Source: CBDHDJ01 sp965261645 (lineage in GTDB: Bacteria; Pseudomonadota; Alphaproteobacteria; SHVV01). From it: 64,000 nucleotides of DNA. Both the position numbers and the translations under genes were made by a program. Each line of letters begins with the position of its first letter. Position 1 is the first letter of the stretch. Location: assembly GCA_965261645.1 (NCBI GenBank), contig CBDHDJ010000004.1, forward strand, positions 124,001 through 188,000, read 5' to 3'. Below, one piece after another: positions 26,705 through 36,121 of the stretch. The notes below the pieces were generated by a model, which did no database searches, was not told where the DNA came from, and was given only the letters and a program-made list of their open reading frames with translations.

Positions 26705-27688
26705 ATGATTCGTCTGACCGCACACCGCCAATCCTGGCCGATCGCGGGCCAGTTCAGAATCTCGCGCGGCGCCAAGACCGAAGCCGAGGTCGTCATCGCC
26801 GTATTGAACGACGGCCGCCATGCCGGGCGCGGCGAATGCGTCCCCTATCCGCGCTACGGTGAGACGATCGACGGCGTCCTCGACGCCATCGAGGGGCTGG
26901 TGCCTGCGGTCGCCGAGGGTCTGGATCGGGAGGCGCTGCAAAAGGCCTTGTCGCCGGGCGCCGCCCGCAACGCCCTCGACTGCGCCTTTTGGGATCTCGA
27001 GGCGAAACGACAAGACGAGCCGGTCTGGAGCCTCGCCGGATTGTCACGGCCCAGTCCCGTCGTGACGTCCTATACGATCAGCCTCGGCAAAGCGGAGAGC
27101 ATGGCGAAGGCCGCGGCGGAGCGTGCCGAGTGGCCGGTGCTCAAACTGAAGCTTACCGGGCCTGGCGATCTGGCGCGGGTGCGAGCGGTGCGCAAGGCCG
27201 CGCCGGAGGCGAGGTTGATCATCGACGCCAATGAGGCCTGGACGCCTGAACTCTTGGTTGAACTCGCACCGGCCCTCCAGGATCTCGGCGTCGAGCTGAT
27301 CGAGCAGCCTCTGCCCGCGGGCGAGGACGCGCCACTTGCCGAGCTCGAACGGCCGGTGCCGGTGTGCGCCGATGAATCCTGCCACGATCGGGAGAGCCTG
27401 CCGGCGCTGGCAGGTCGCTACGATGCCGTCAACATCAAGCTCGACAAGACCGGCGGCCTTACCGAGGCGCTGGCACTGGCGCGGGATGCGCGCGCTGCCG
27501 GCCACCGCATCATGGTCGGCTGCATGGTGGGCACTTCGCTCGGCATGGCGCCGGCCCTCCTGGTCGCGCAGGGAGCGGAGTATGTCGATCTCGACGGCCC
27601 GCTCCTGCTGGCGCGGGATCGCCGCCCCGGGTTGCGCTACGACGAGAGTGTGGTCTACCCGCCCGAGCGGGAGCTGTGGGGAGCGTAA
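26705..27688 (+). CDS. dgcA: N-acetyl-D-glutamate racemase-type enolase-superfamily enzyme
   Basis: 327 residues of the enolase superfamily, dipeptide-epimerase branch. The catalytic Lys pair is in LKLKLTG near residue 145; metal ligands in IIDANEAW near 175, ELIEQPLP near 200 and PVCADESC near 222; the second catalytic Lys is in VNIKLDKTGG near 245. Its pairing with dgcN points to N-acetyl-D-Glu racemisation, though dipeptide epimerases look alike. Converges on the pentapeptide-repeat gene, 63 bases downstream. Confidence 0.85.
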   Translation: MIRLTAHRQSWPIAGQFRISRGAKTEAEVVIAVLNDGRHAGRGECVPYPRYGETIDGVLDAIEGLVPAVAEGLDREALQKALSPGAARNALDCAFWDLEAKRQDEPVWSLAGLSRPSPVVTSYTISLGKAESMAKAAAERAEWPVLKLKLTGPGDLARVRAVRKAAPEARLIIDANEAWTPELLVELAPALQDLGVELIEQPLPAGEDAPLAELERPVPVCADESCHDRESLPALAGRYDAVNIKLDKTGGLTEALALARDARAAGHRIMVGCMVGTSLGMAPALLVAQGAEYVDLDGPLLLARDRRPGLRYDESVVYPPERELWGA

Positions 27689-27751
27689 GACCTATCCCGG
27701 CGTCCTCGATTCCCAGGACAAGGCGGGGCCCGGCCGTCGGACGGACGGCGC

Positions 27752-28996
27752 CTAAGTCTCGGTTTCGATGTTGGCGTCGGTGAGGATGGTGTTGTCGAGC
27801 ACCGTGTCCGCGAGAATTGCGCCGTCAAAATTGGCGCGGGTGGCGTTGGCGTTGGTCAGATCGGCACGCGTCAGAGTTGCGCCCCGGAGATCGGCATCGC
27901 TCAGGTCCGCACCACTGAGATTCGCGCCGGACAGGTTCGATGGATGCACCCGGCCGGTCGCTTCGCCTCGTTCATCCACGATTGGCGCCTGGCTCAGGTC
28001 GGCGTGGCGCAGCCGGGCGATCTCGAGCACCGCGTTTTGAAGATTGGCGCCCCGTAAATCGCTTTTGGCTAAGTGCGCGCCCTTGAGGTTGGCGCCCGAG
28101 AGATCGGCGAGTAGCAGCTCACAGCCGGTCAGAATCGCATCCACGAGAATGGCGCCGCTGAGGTCCGCGCCGGACAGGTTGGCCCCCAGGGGATTGATGG
28201 CGGTCAGATCCTGCCGCGCCAGGTTGGCACGCTCCCCTTGGGCACCGTTCGTGTTAGCCCACAACGCATGCTGATTCAGGATTTCCTGAATATCTGCCGC
28301 CAGGCTCTGCAGGTTGGGGCCCATGATGGCGCCGCTGAGGTCGGTCGCCGCTGTGTCGACATCCCGAAAATCGACGCCTTTGAACACAGCAACTTGAAAA
28401 CCCGTCGCCGCGAGATTGGTGCCGGCCAGGGCCGCACCGGAAAAATTGGCGTCTTGGAACTGAGCGCTTGCGAGGTTAGCACCGGACAGATTGGCGCCCA
28501 AGAGATTGGCGCCGGTCGCCTCGGCCTTTCTCAAATTCGCGCGCTTCATCGATGCGCCGTTGAGGTCGGCGTCCTCGAGGATTGCCTTTTCGAACGTCGT
28601 ATCATCGAGGTTCGCGTTCGAGAGATCGCTCCGGCGAAGGTTCTTTTTCGCCTCGTCGAGCGCGCCTCGCCCGAGGTTGGCTTTGCGGAAGTTGGCGCCG
28701 CTCAGTCGCGCGCCGTGCATCAGGACACCCCGCAGGTCGGCATTGGCGAAGTTGGAGCTCTCCGATTCGGTGTTAGGCATGATCGCGCACAGGAGTTCGG
28801 CCGAGCCGCTATTCGATTTGGTCAACACCGTGTGGGTCAGGTTCACGCCGGTCAAAACGGCCTGGCGCAGGTTGATGTTCGGCAAGCGCAGGTTCGACAG
28901 ATCGGCGAAGCTCAGATCGGCGCGCTGGCCGTCCGGTGCGCCGCGAATGAACCGGTCGTGACTCTTAAGGATGTCGACGAATTCTTCAGGGGTCAT
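27752..28996 (-). CDS. Pentapeptide-repeat protein
   Basis: 414 residues built of A(D/N)LxX repeats forming a right-handed quadrilateral helix, from about residue 25 to the end. A non-repeat hinge (LNQHALWANTNGAQGERANL) interrupts the array near residues 240-260, dividing it into two blocks. No signal peptide or membrane span, so likely cytoplasmic. Roles of such proteins range from DNA mimicry to unknown; nothing here identifies one. It converges on dgcA. The region upstream (28997-29130) is AT-rich for this genome and probably holds the promoter. Confidence 0.85.
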   Translation of the reverse strand: MTPEEFVDILKSHDRFIRGAPDGQRADLSFADLSNLRLPNINLRQAVLTGVNLTHTVLTKSNSGSAELLCAIMPNTESESSNFANADLRGVLMHGARLSGANFRKANLGRGALDEAKKNLRRSDLSNANLDDTTFEKAILEDADLNGASMKRANLRKAEATGANLLGANLSGANLASAQFQDANFSGAALAGTNLAATGFQVAVFKGVDFRDVDTAATDLSGAIMGPNLQSLAADIQEILNQHALWANTNGAQGERANLARQDLTAINPLGANLSGADLSGAILVDAILTGCELLLADLSGANLKGAHLAKSDLRGANLQNAVLEIARLRHADLSQAPIVDERGEATGRVHPSNLSGANLSGADLSDADLRGATLTRADLTNANATRANFDGAILADTVLDNTILTDANIETET

Positions 28997-29258
28997 GAAC
29001 TCGACACGACAGCTTCACAGAATTGAAGGGACATCATCAATGGATCTGCAAGGATACGCGAACGTTTCATACCCGATACAAACAAAAGATGAAATATTCG
29101 TTACGTGAATAGTTCAATCTCTGAAAAAGCTCAAGGTTTCATTGGGGTGGCGAGGCCAAAAGTGTGGCATGGCACTCCGGCCCCCCCCGTATCACTATGA
29201 TGGCCGCATCCCGCCCGGGCGCAGGCTGCGCGCGTGCGCGCTGCTGACGAGCCGGCCG

Positions 29259-30231
29259 TCAGCGCCGACCTTGCACTTTGACGCGCACGACGGCTGCATC
29301 ATTCAGCCTCCAGTCGTAGGCGTAGCCGTCGATTCGCGTGATGCCGTCAAGCCGCGCCCGGAGATCGGGTGCGGCGAACTCCTGGAGGGTGGGCCACGAC
29401 GGCGGCATCGGTGGCGCCGAAATCCTCCCTGAACCAGCTGTAGATCTTGGAAACAATCAGCCGGCCGCCATCGATCCGCACGCCGCGGGAATGGTTGATA
29501 TAGGCGTGCGCGGCGGCGGCCATCAGCTCGTCCGCGTTGGTGTCCGTGAATGCGGTGCGTTGCAGATTGGGGCAGCCGATCGGAGCGCAGCTGACGGCGT
29601 AGTGAATGCGGGCGTCGCGCCAGATCGGGCGCAGGATCCGATGCTCGATGTCATCGAGCGACAGCGCTTCTCCCTCAACCTCAATCAGCGCGCGGCCCCA
29701 GGGGCCGTCGCTGAACAACCCCGGCGAGATGTCGATGTCGCGAATCGTGTCCACCGGGTAGTAATCGAGAATGAGCTTCACGGTGAAGGCGTTGTAGAGA
29801 TTGATCCAGTAGGCCAACTGCTCGGCTCGGTTGTAACGGCTGATCGGCAGCGCGGTGAGGTCGCGGATGTAGGCCGTAAGTGCGGATTGCGCCTCGCCGC
29901 TCACGCCACCGTACCTGACCCGATGGATGCCCGCTCTGCTGTCAACGACGTACTTGGCGAGAAAGTGGCTCCAAGGGCGGTGATCGATTGTCGTTGTGGC
30001 GGCAGGATCATGCGCCGTCCAGCGTGCCCACAGATCGGCCTGCGGGGCCGCGCTGGCAAGTTGCGCGGTGCCGAGCGAGCCCGCCAGGACGATCACCGCA
30101 ACGAGCCACGAAGCCGATCCCCGCCGCCCAGGTGGCCGGGATCCGGCTCGTACAGGACGAGCGTGGCCGGGATCAATCATGACGACAACATCGTGATTTC
30201 CGGCGGCGGCGGCAACCGGGCGTTTCATCAT
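29259..30231 (-). pseudogene. DUF547 domain protein, frameshifted near its C-terminus
   Basis: The N-terminal 270 residues are clear DUF547 (QLAYWINLYNAFTVKLILDY, PIGCPNLQ, NHSRGVRIDGGRLIVSKIYS). After FREDFGATDAAVVAH the frame diverges; the true C-terminus (LQEFAAPDLRARLDGITRI, YAYDWRLND) continues in another frame to 29259. One extra base in TGGAGGGTG at 29383-29391 accounts for it; deleting one G restores the reading. A signal peptide or anchor (ASWLVAVIVLAGSLGTAQLA) precedes the domain. The start is uncertain: ATG 30231 or one near 30180. Function of DUF547 is unknown. Confidence 0.75.
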
Positions 30232-30303
30232 TTTCGCGTGATAAAGGCGCGGCGCGGCGCGCGTCGGGCCGATGGCGCCTAGCTCGATGTGCTGACCGGC
30301 GCC

Positions 30304-31005
30304 TTAGTGGTCTCCGAATTCGAGCGCGTAACCAACACCGCGCACCGTCCTGATCGGACCCCGCGCGGTATCCTCGCCCAGTGCCCTGCGCACACGACGA
30401 ACGCAGACGTCGACGGTTCGCGGTTCGATGAGCACATCGTGGCCCCACACCTTGTCGATGAGCTGGCTGCGCGAAAAGACACGGGTGGGGCGCTCCATCA
30501 AGGCACGCAGCAGGCGATACTCGGTGGGGCCCAAATGCACAGCTTTGCCGTGATGCGAAACGCGATGCTTCGCCAAATCCATGACGATGCCCTCGTATTC
30601 CAGGCGTTCCTCCGAGAGCGTTGGGGCGCTGCGGCGCAGAGCGGCGCGCACGCGGGCGATGATCTCCTTGGGCGAAAACGGTTTGACGACGTAGTCGTCG
30701 GTGCCGCTTTCCAAACCCCGGACGCTGTCGCCCTCCTCGCCGCGCGCGGTGAGCATGATGATGGGCACGCTCTTGGTCTCGCGCCGCCGGCGCAAGGAAC
30801 GGCAGACATCGATGCCCGAGAGCTTGGGCAGCATCCAATCGAGGATGATGAGATCGGGCGTCTGCTCGTCAACGAGCAGCAGAGCCTCCTCGCCGTCGTT
30901 GGCGACGGCCGTGCGAAAACCTTCGCTCTCGAGGTTGTAGCGCAACACTTCGACCTGGGGCTGTTCGTCCTCGACGATGAGGACGAGGGGCGATTCCGCG
31001 TTCAT
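30304..31005 (-). CDS. phoB: Phosphate regulon response regulator
   Basis: 233 residues, OmpR/PhoB class. Receiver: VLIVEDEQPQ (acidic pocket), phospho-Asp in LIILDWMLPKLSG near residue 57, Lys in YVVKPFSPKE near 109. C-terminal winged helix: LGPTEYRLLRALMERPTRVF near 150-170 and VDVCVRRVRRALG near 205. Activates pst and other phosphate-starvation genes when phosphorylated by PhoR. Last of the operon phoR-pstSCAB-phoU-phoB on the minus strand, 3 bases after phoU. Confidence 0.95.
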   Translation of the reverse strand: MNAESPLVLIVEDEQPQVEVLRYNLESEGFRTAVANDGEEALLLVDEQTPDLIILDWMLPKLSGIDVCRSLRRRRETKSVPIIMLTARGEEGDSVRGLESGTDDYVVKPFSPKEIIARVRAALRRSAPTLSEERLEYEGIVMDLAKHRVSHHGKAVHLGPTEYRLLRALMERPTRVFSRSQLIDKVWGHDVLIEPRTVDVCVRRVRRALGEDTARGPIRTVRGVGYALEFGDH

Positions 31006-31008
31006 CGC

Positions 31009-31734
31009 TTAGGGCTTGGCCTCCCCGGGTCCCACCACCGTGATGCTCGCGTCGTCGCTCTTCGGGCGGTCGTCCTCGGGCAGCTTGCCCTCGACCAGGA
31101 ACTGGACCTGTTCGGCGATGCCCGTCGCGTGGTCGCCGATGCGCTCGATGTTTTTGGCGACGAAGAGCAGGTGCGTGCAGGCGGTGATGTTGCGCGGGTC
31201 CTCCATCATGTAGGTCAGGAGTTCGCGAAACAGGCTGGTATGAAGCTGATCGACCTCCTGGTCGCGCGCCCGGACATCGGCGGCCTTTCTTGTATCCCGC
31301 GCAACGTAGGCGTCGAGCACGTCGTTGATCATGCCCTGAGCGAGTCGCGCCATGCGCGCGATCGTGCCCACCGTGCCGCCAATCGCCGGTGTGCGACCCA
31401 ATGGGATCGTTCGAGTAGCGATGTTCTTGGCGTAATCCCCGATGCGCTCCAGGATGTTGGAGATCTTCAGCGCGGTGATGACGGCGCGGAGGTCCTCGGC
31501 CATCGGTTGACGCAGCGCGAGCAGCTTCACGGCGAAGGCATCGGCGTCCGCCTCCATCTGATCGATGCGTTTGTCGCCGGCGATCACGCGCTCGGCCATC
31601 TCGGTATCGCGGCGCACCATGGCCGCAATGGCATCCGAGAGCTGCGCCTCGACCAGCCCGCCCATCTCGGCGATCATGTTGTCGATGCGGCCGAGATCCT
31701 CGTCGTAGGACTTTACGATGTGTTCGGATTCCAT
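31009..31734 (-). CDS. phoU: Phosphate signalling complex protein PhoU
   Basis: 241 residues, two PhoU three-helix bundles. ExxD-type metal motifs are visible in IERIGDYAKNIATR near residue 96 and NIERIGDHATGIAEQ near 199. It links Pst transport status to PhoR and keeps the regulon off in phosphate excess. Begins 29 bases after pstB and ends 3 bases before phoB. Length and motifs are normal. Confidence 0.95.
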   Translation of the reverse strand: MESEHIVKSYDEDLGRIDNMIAEMGGLVEAQLSDAIAAMVRRDTEMAERVIAGDKRIDQMEADADAFAVKLLALRQPMAEDLRAVITALKISNILERIGDYAKNIATRTIPLGRTPAIGGTVGTIARMARLAQGMINDVLDAYVARDTRKAADVRARDQEVDQLHTSLFRELLTYMMEDPRNITACTHLLFVAKNIERIGDHATGIAEQVQFLVEGKLPEDDRPKSDDASITVVGPGEAKP

Positions 31735-31763
31735 GATCGTTCTCCGGATTCCTCGAGGTCTCG

Positions 31764-32630
31764 CTAGCCGATCCGGCCGGTGATGTAGGCCTGGGTCCGT
31801 TCGTCTCGGGGGGCGGTGAAAATATCCTCCGTATCGCCGGCCTCGACCAACTCGCCGAGGTGGAAAAAGCCCGTCCTCTGGGACACCCGTGCCGCCTGCT
31901 GCATCGAATGGGTGACGATAACGATGGTGTAATTCGAGCGTAACTCGTCAATCAGCTCTTCGATCCGCGCCGTGGCGATGGGATCGAGCGCCGAGCACGG
32001 CTCGTCCATGAGAACGACCTCCGGCTCGACCGCGATCGCGCGGGCAATGCACAGGCGCTGCTGTTGGCCGCCCGACAGGTTGGTGCCCGCCTCATCCAGC
32101 CGATCGTGGATTTCGTCCCACAGCCCGACGCGCTTGAGGCTGGTTGCGACCATCTCATTGAGTTCGGCGCGATTCGCGGCCAGGCCGTGGATGCGTGGCC
32201 CGTAGGCCACATTGTCATAGACCGATTTGGGGAAAGGGTTGGGCCGCTGAAACACCATGCCGATACGTGCGCGAAGCGCAACCACGTCAACGCCGGGCGC
32301 GTAAATATCCTCTCCATCGAGTGTGATTCGCCCGGACACGCGGCAGCTGTCGATCACGTCGTTCATCCGGTTGAGGCAGCGCAGGAAGGTTGATTTGCCG
32401 CAGCCCGAAGGTCCGATGAGCGCGCTGACGCAGTTGCGCGGCAGATCGATCGCGACATCCTTGAGCGCTTGGATGTCGCCGTAAAAGACATTGACGCCAC
32501 GCGCGCTGATCACCGCCTCGTCACTGGGCGCGGCGGGCTTGGTTCGGTGCTCTGCAGCCAGGTTGCCGGTCACGATGCGCTCGGCCATCGGGGCTACTGC
32601 GGCTGGATGGTCCGTCACGATGGTGGTCAT
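31764..32630 (-). CDS. pstB: Phosphate ABC transporter ATP-binding protein
   Basis: 288 residues. Walker A GPSGCGKST near residue 73, Q-loop MVFQRPNPFP, signature LSGGQQQR near 167, Walker B EVVLMDEPCSALDP near 186 and switch His IVTHSMQQA near 222. CSALDPIAT is typical of PstB. An N-terminal extension of about 40 residues precedes the ATPase core. Pairs with PstC and PstA membrane subunits. Adjacent to pstA, 13 bases apart. Confidence 0.95.
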   Translation of the reverse strand: MTTIVTDHPAAVAPMAERIVTGNLAAEHRTKPAAPSDEAVISARGVNVFYGDIQALKDVAIDLPRNCVSALIGPSGCGKSTFLRCLNRMNDVIDSCRVSGRITLDGEDIYAPGVDVVALRARIGMVFQRPNPFPKSVYDNVAYGPRIHGLAANRAELNEMVATSLKRVGLWDEIHDRLDEAGTNLSGGQQQRLCIARAIAVEPEVVLMDEPCSALDPIATARIEELIDELRSNYTIVIVTHSMQQAARVSQRTGFFHLGELVEAGDTEDIFTAPRDERTQAYITGRIG

Positions 32631-32643
32631 TCCTACCTCCCTT

Positions 32644-33927
32644 TTACCAGCGGCGCTCGTATTTCTTTCGCACGATCACGGCGGCGAGGTTCATGCACAC
32701 GAGGAAAAACAGGAGAACCATGATGGCGAGGGCGGTCTTTTCCGCGAACCCGCGTTCCGGACTATCGGCCCACAAGAATACCTGGACCGGCAGCGCGGTC
32801 GCGGGATCGAGAATGCTCCGCGGCGTATCGGCGATGAACGCCACCATGCCGATCATCAGGAGGGGCGCGGTTTCGCCGAGTGCACGCGCCATGCCGATGA
32901 TGGTGCCGGTCAGCATGCCCGGCAGAGCCAGCGGCACAACATGATGGAATGTTGCCTGCACTTGGCTCGCCCCGACCGCCAGAGCGGCCTCCCGGATCGA
33001 AAGGGGCACCGCTGCCAACGCCGCCCGCGAGGCGATGATGACCGTCGGTAGGGTCATGAGCGCCAGCACCATGCCGCCGACGAGCGGCGCCGAACGGGGC
33101 AACTCGAAGACGTTGAGGAAAACCGCGAGGCCAAGTAGCCCGAACACGATCGAGGGCACGGCGGCCAGATTGTTGATGTTGATCTCGACGATATCGGCCC
33201 ACCAGCTACGAGATGCGAACTCCTGCAGATACACGGCCGCCAGGACGCCGATGGGGAATGACAGGAGCAGGCACACCAACAGGCTGAAGAACGAACCGAC
33301 CAAGGCCGCGAGAATGCCGGCGAGTTCCGGCTCGCGGGAATCCCCGCCGGTGAAGAAACCCCAGGCGAACCGGGTCTCAAGAACGCCGTCGTCCGCGAGC
33401 GCGGCGAGCCACGCCAACTGCCGGTCGCTGAGGCGCCGTTGCCCGGGCTTGAGATCGGCGCGGGAAGTATCCTTGATGAACAGGTTGACCGCATCGGCCA
33501 TCGGCACCCATACGGTCTGCCGGCGGCCGATGAGGCTGGGATCATCCACCACGCGGTCGCGGAGCAAGAAATCCGCACCCACGCTCACCAGCCGGTAAAG
33601 CTCGCGGCGGGCGCGGCGATCCTCGACGTCGGGGAATCGCTTGCCGAGGGCGGCCTTCACCAATGCCTGATAATCGGCGCGGATGAGCGTCGTTCGATCG
33701 CCGGTTGCGCCGGGGTCGATGAAGTCCGGATCGAAATAGATCTCCACCGCCATCATCGACTGTGTGAGTGCCGGCGCGCCGGTGCTCACGATCGATATAA
33801 AAAACCAGCCCAGAAACCCGACCGCGACACCGAGCGCCATCCAGCAATAGACCTTGAACCGCCAGGCGGCCCAGTGGCGCCGCCGCAACCGGCGCGACGT
33901 GCCGACAAGCTGGTCCCGGCTAGTCAT
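32644..33927 (-). CDS. pstA: Phosphate ABC transporter permease
   Basis: 427 residues, longer than E. coli PstA (about 300) because a 150-residue soluble insert (FDPDFIDPGATGDRTT ... GDSREPE) lies between the first and second membrane spans; this form is common in alphaproteobacteria. The permease core has six spans, and the EAA loop is REAALAVGASQVQATFHHVVP near 320. It overlaps the pstC stop by 8 bases. Confidence 0.92.
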   Translation of the reverse strand: MTSRDQLVGTSRRLRRRHWAAWRFKVYCWMALGVAVGFLGWFFISIVSTGAPALTQSMMAVEIYFDPDFIDPGATGDRTTLIRADYQALVKAALGKRFPDVEDRRARRELYRLVSVGADFLLRDRVVDDPSLIGRRQTVWVPMADAVNLFIKDTSRADLKPGQRRLSDRQLAWLAALADDGVLETRFAWGFFTGGDSREPELAGILAALVGSFFSLLVCLLLSFPIGVLAAVYLQEFASRSWWADIVEININNLAAVPSIVFGLLGLAVFLNVFELPRSAPLVGGMVLALMTLPTVIIASRAALAAVPLSIREAALAVGASQVQATFHHVVPLALPGMLTGTIIGMARALGETAPLLMIGMVAFIADTPRSILDPATALPVQVFLWADSPERGFAEKTALAIMVLLFFLVCMNLAAVIVRKKYERRW

Positions 33928-34897
33928 ACGCCGAGCGGTATTTCTTCACCGCCCTGAGAGCGATGATGTTCATGACGAGCGTGATCACGAAGAGGACGAG
34001 CCCGAGCGCAAACGCGGCGAGCGTCTTAGGACTGTCGAATTCCTGATCGCCGGTGAGCAGCATGACGATCTGCACGGTGACGGTGGTGACGGCCTCGAAC
34101 GGGTTGGCGGTGAGGTTGGGTGCGAGTCCTGCGGCCATGACAACGATCATGGTCTCGCCGATGGCGCGCGATCCGGCGAGCAGCAGGCTCGCGACGATGC
34201 CATTGAGCGCCGCCGGCACGACCACTTTCGTGATGGTTTCCGCCTGAGTCGCCCCGACGGCGAGGGAGCCCTCGCGCAAACGGGCCGGCACTGCGGCAAT
34301 CATGTCGTCGGACAGCGATGATATGAGGGGGATGATCATCACGCCCATGACGGCGCCGGCGGCCAGCGCGCTTTCCGAGGCGACGTCGAGGCCGATAATG
34401 CCGCCGCCCTCGCGCAGCAGGGGCGCCACGACCAGGGCGCCGAAGAAGCCGTAAACCACGGTCGGGATGCCGGCGAGGATTTCGAGCATCGGCTTCACGA
34501 TGATACGCACCCGGGTGCTCGCGTACTCGGCCAAATAGATCGCGGCCAAGAGCCCGACCGGGGTCGCCACTACCATGGCGATGGCGCTGATGAGGAGCGT
34601 GCCGGCGAGCAGCGGGACCGCGCCGAAGCTCCCCGAGGCGCCCACCTGATCGCTGCGGAGCGCGGTTTGGGGCGACCAGTCCAGGCCGAACAGAAAATCG
34701 AAAAACGGGACCGCCTGGAAGAACCGGATGGCCTCGAACAAGAGCGAGAAAACGATGCCGATGGTGGTGAGGACCGCCACGGAAGAGGCGGCCATCAGGA
34801 GAATGAGGACAACCCGCTCGCCCGTGACAACACGCCGGCCGCGCCCAGTGAGCGCGAGGCCCGCCGGGTGGCCGGACGATGCGGGATTAGATGACAA
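33920..34897 (-). CDS. pstC: Phosphate ABC transporter permease
   Basis: 325 residues with about six membrane spans. ABC permease loop REGSLAVGATQAETITKVVVP near 215-235; also VKPMLEILAGIPTVVYGFFG, the conserved PstC core. Works with PstA and PstB to import phosphate delivered by PstS. Overlaps pstS by 11 bases and pstA by 8, so translation is coupled along the operon. Confidence 0.94.
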   Translation of the reverse strand: MSSNPASSGHPAGLALTGRGRRVVTGERVVLILLMAASSVAVLTTIGIVFSLLFEAIRFFQAVPFFDFLFGLDWSPQTALRSDQVGASGSFGAVPLLAGTLLISAIAMVVATPVGLLAAIYLAEYASTRVRIIVKPMLEILAGIPTVVYGFFGALVVAPLLREGGGIIGLDVASESALAAGAVMGVMIIPLISSLSDDMIAAVPARLREGSLAVGATQAETITKVVVPAALNGIVASLLLAGSRAIGETMIVVMAAGLAPNLTANPFEAVTTVTVQIVMLLTGDQEFDSPKTLAAFALGLVLFVITLVMNIIALRAVKKYRSAYD

Positions 34898-35918
34898 GGT
34901 TGGTCAACGCCCGGGTCCGCTCCCGCCATTCGTGGCGCTCGTCGTCGCGGAGTGGGATCAGGCCTTTGTCCACCAGGTAACCGTCCGGGCCCACTGTGCG
35001 TTCACGGGTGAACTCGTCCATGTAGGCCTCGAGCCCGGGGATCGCGCCGTCATGCGCCTTCTTGACATAGAAGTAGAGCGGCCGCGACAGGGGATAATCG
35101 CCCGACGCGATGTTCGCGAAACTCGGTTCGTTGGACTCGACCCGGCTCCCCTTCACCTTGTCGAGATTTTGATCGAGAAAGCTGAAGCCGAAAATGCCGA
35201 GGGCGTTGGGGTTGGCGTCGAGCTTCTGCACGATCAGGTTGTCGTTCTCGCCGACCTCGATATAGGCGCCGTCCTCGCGCACCTCGTGGCAGAGCGCAAA
35301 GTAGGCGCTCTTGTCCTGCTGCTTGAGAGCCTTGACCCAGGCGAAAGTCGTGCAACCGCCCTCCATGCCGAGCTCGACGAAGGCATCTCGGGTGCCTGAG
35401 GTGGGCGGCGGTCCCATGACTTCGATCTTGTCCGCTGGCAGGGCCGGGTTCACGTCCTGCCACGTCTTGTGGGGATTGGGCGCCGTGGTGCCATCCTCCA
35501 TGGGTACGTTCTTGGCGAGCGCCAGGTAAATGTCACCCAGGCTGAGGTTCATGTCCCGTGCCCTGAGCGCGTTCGCCATCACGATGCCGTCGTAGCCGAT
35601 CTTGACCTCGATGATGTCGGCGACGCCATTCTTCGCGCACAGCTCAACCTCCGATGTCTTGATCCGGCGCGAGGCATTGGCGATGTCGGGATGGCTGGAG
35701 CCGAGGCCGGCGCAAAACAGCTTGAGCCCACCCCCCGAGCCGGTGCTCTCGACGATCGGGGTCTTGAAGTCGGTCGTGTGGCCGAAGCGCTCGGCAACGG
35801 TCGCCGCGAAGGGAAAGACCGTCGAAGAGCCGACGATACGAATCCGATCGCGCGCCGCGGCCTCGGAAACCAACGCGAATACGATGAGGGCCGCCAATGC
35901 GAACGGTGTTCTGGACAT
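34887..35918 (-). CDS. pstS: Periplasmic phosphate-binding protein
   Basis: 343 residues from the ATG at 35918, with AGGAGGGG about 9 bases upstream; further in-frame upstream ATGs lack that spacing. Signal peptide MSRTPFALAALIVFALVSEAAA. Mature part starts RDRIRIVGSSTVFPFA; ligand loops: STGSGGGLKLFC and PPPTSGTRDAFVELG. Binds phosphate for PstCAB. About 200 bases separate it from phoR and hold the promoter; no confident Pho box was found (see rejected items). Confidence 0.93.
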   Translation of the reverse strand: MSRTPFALAALIVFALVSEAAARDRIRIVGSSTVFPFAATVAERFGHTTDFKTPIVESTGSGGGLKLFCAGLGSSHPDIANASRRIKTSEVELCAKNGVADIIEVKIGYDGIVMANALRARDMNLSLGDIYLALAKNVPMEDGTTAPNPHKTWQDVNPALPADKIEVMGPPPTSGTRDAFVELGMEGGCTTFAWVKALKQQDKSAYFALCHEVREDGAYIEVGENDNLIVQKLDANPNALGIFGFSFLDQNLDKVKGSRVESNEPSFANIASGDYPLSRPLYFYVKKAHDGAIPGLEAYMDEFTRERTVGPDGYLVDKGLIPLRDDERHEWRERTRALTNLVI

Positions 35919-36121
35919 GCGAGCGCCCCTCCTCCTGTTCATTGTGACGTGCAGCGGACCGTCCGCTGCCGCCCAAGCTATTAGGGGGCGGTAGCGACTC
36001 TCATAGGGGGTTATTGTTGCGCTTTTGTGACAATGGGACGAATCGCGCGAGGACGTGTCGCAATTCCGTAGTGCGGGCCAGGGCTTAAACGCACGTCTTC
36101 GATCTCGACGCAGCCGCCGAT

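Noticed and set aside
36016..36033. Possible Pho box (TTGTCACAAAAGCGCAAC on the minus strand) upstream of pstS
   Set aside because: The first half fits the consensus but the second half matches at only three of seven positions; not convincing.
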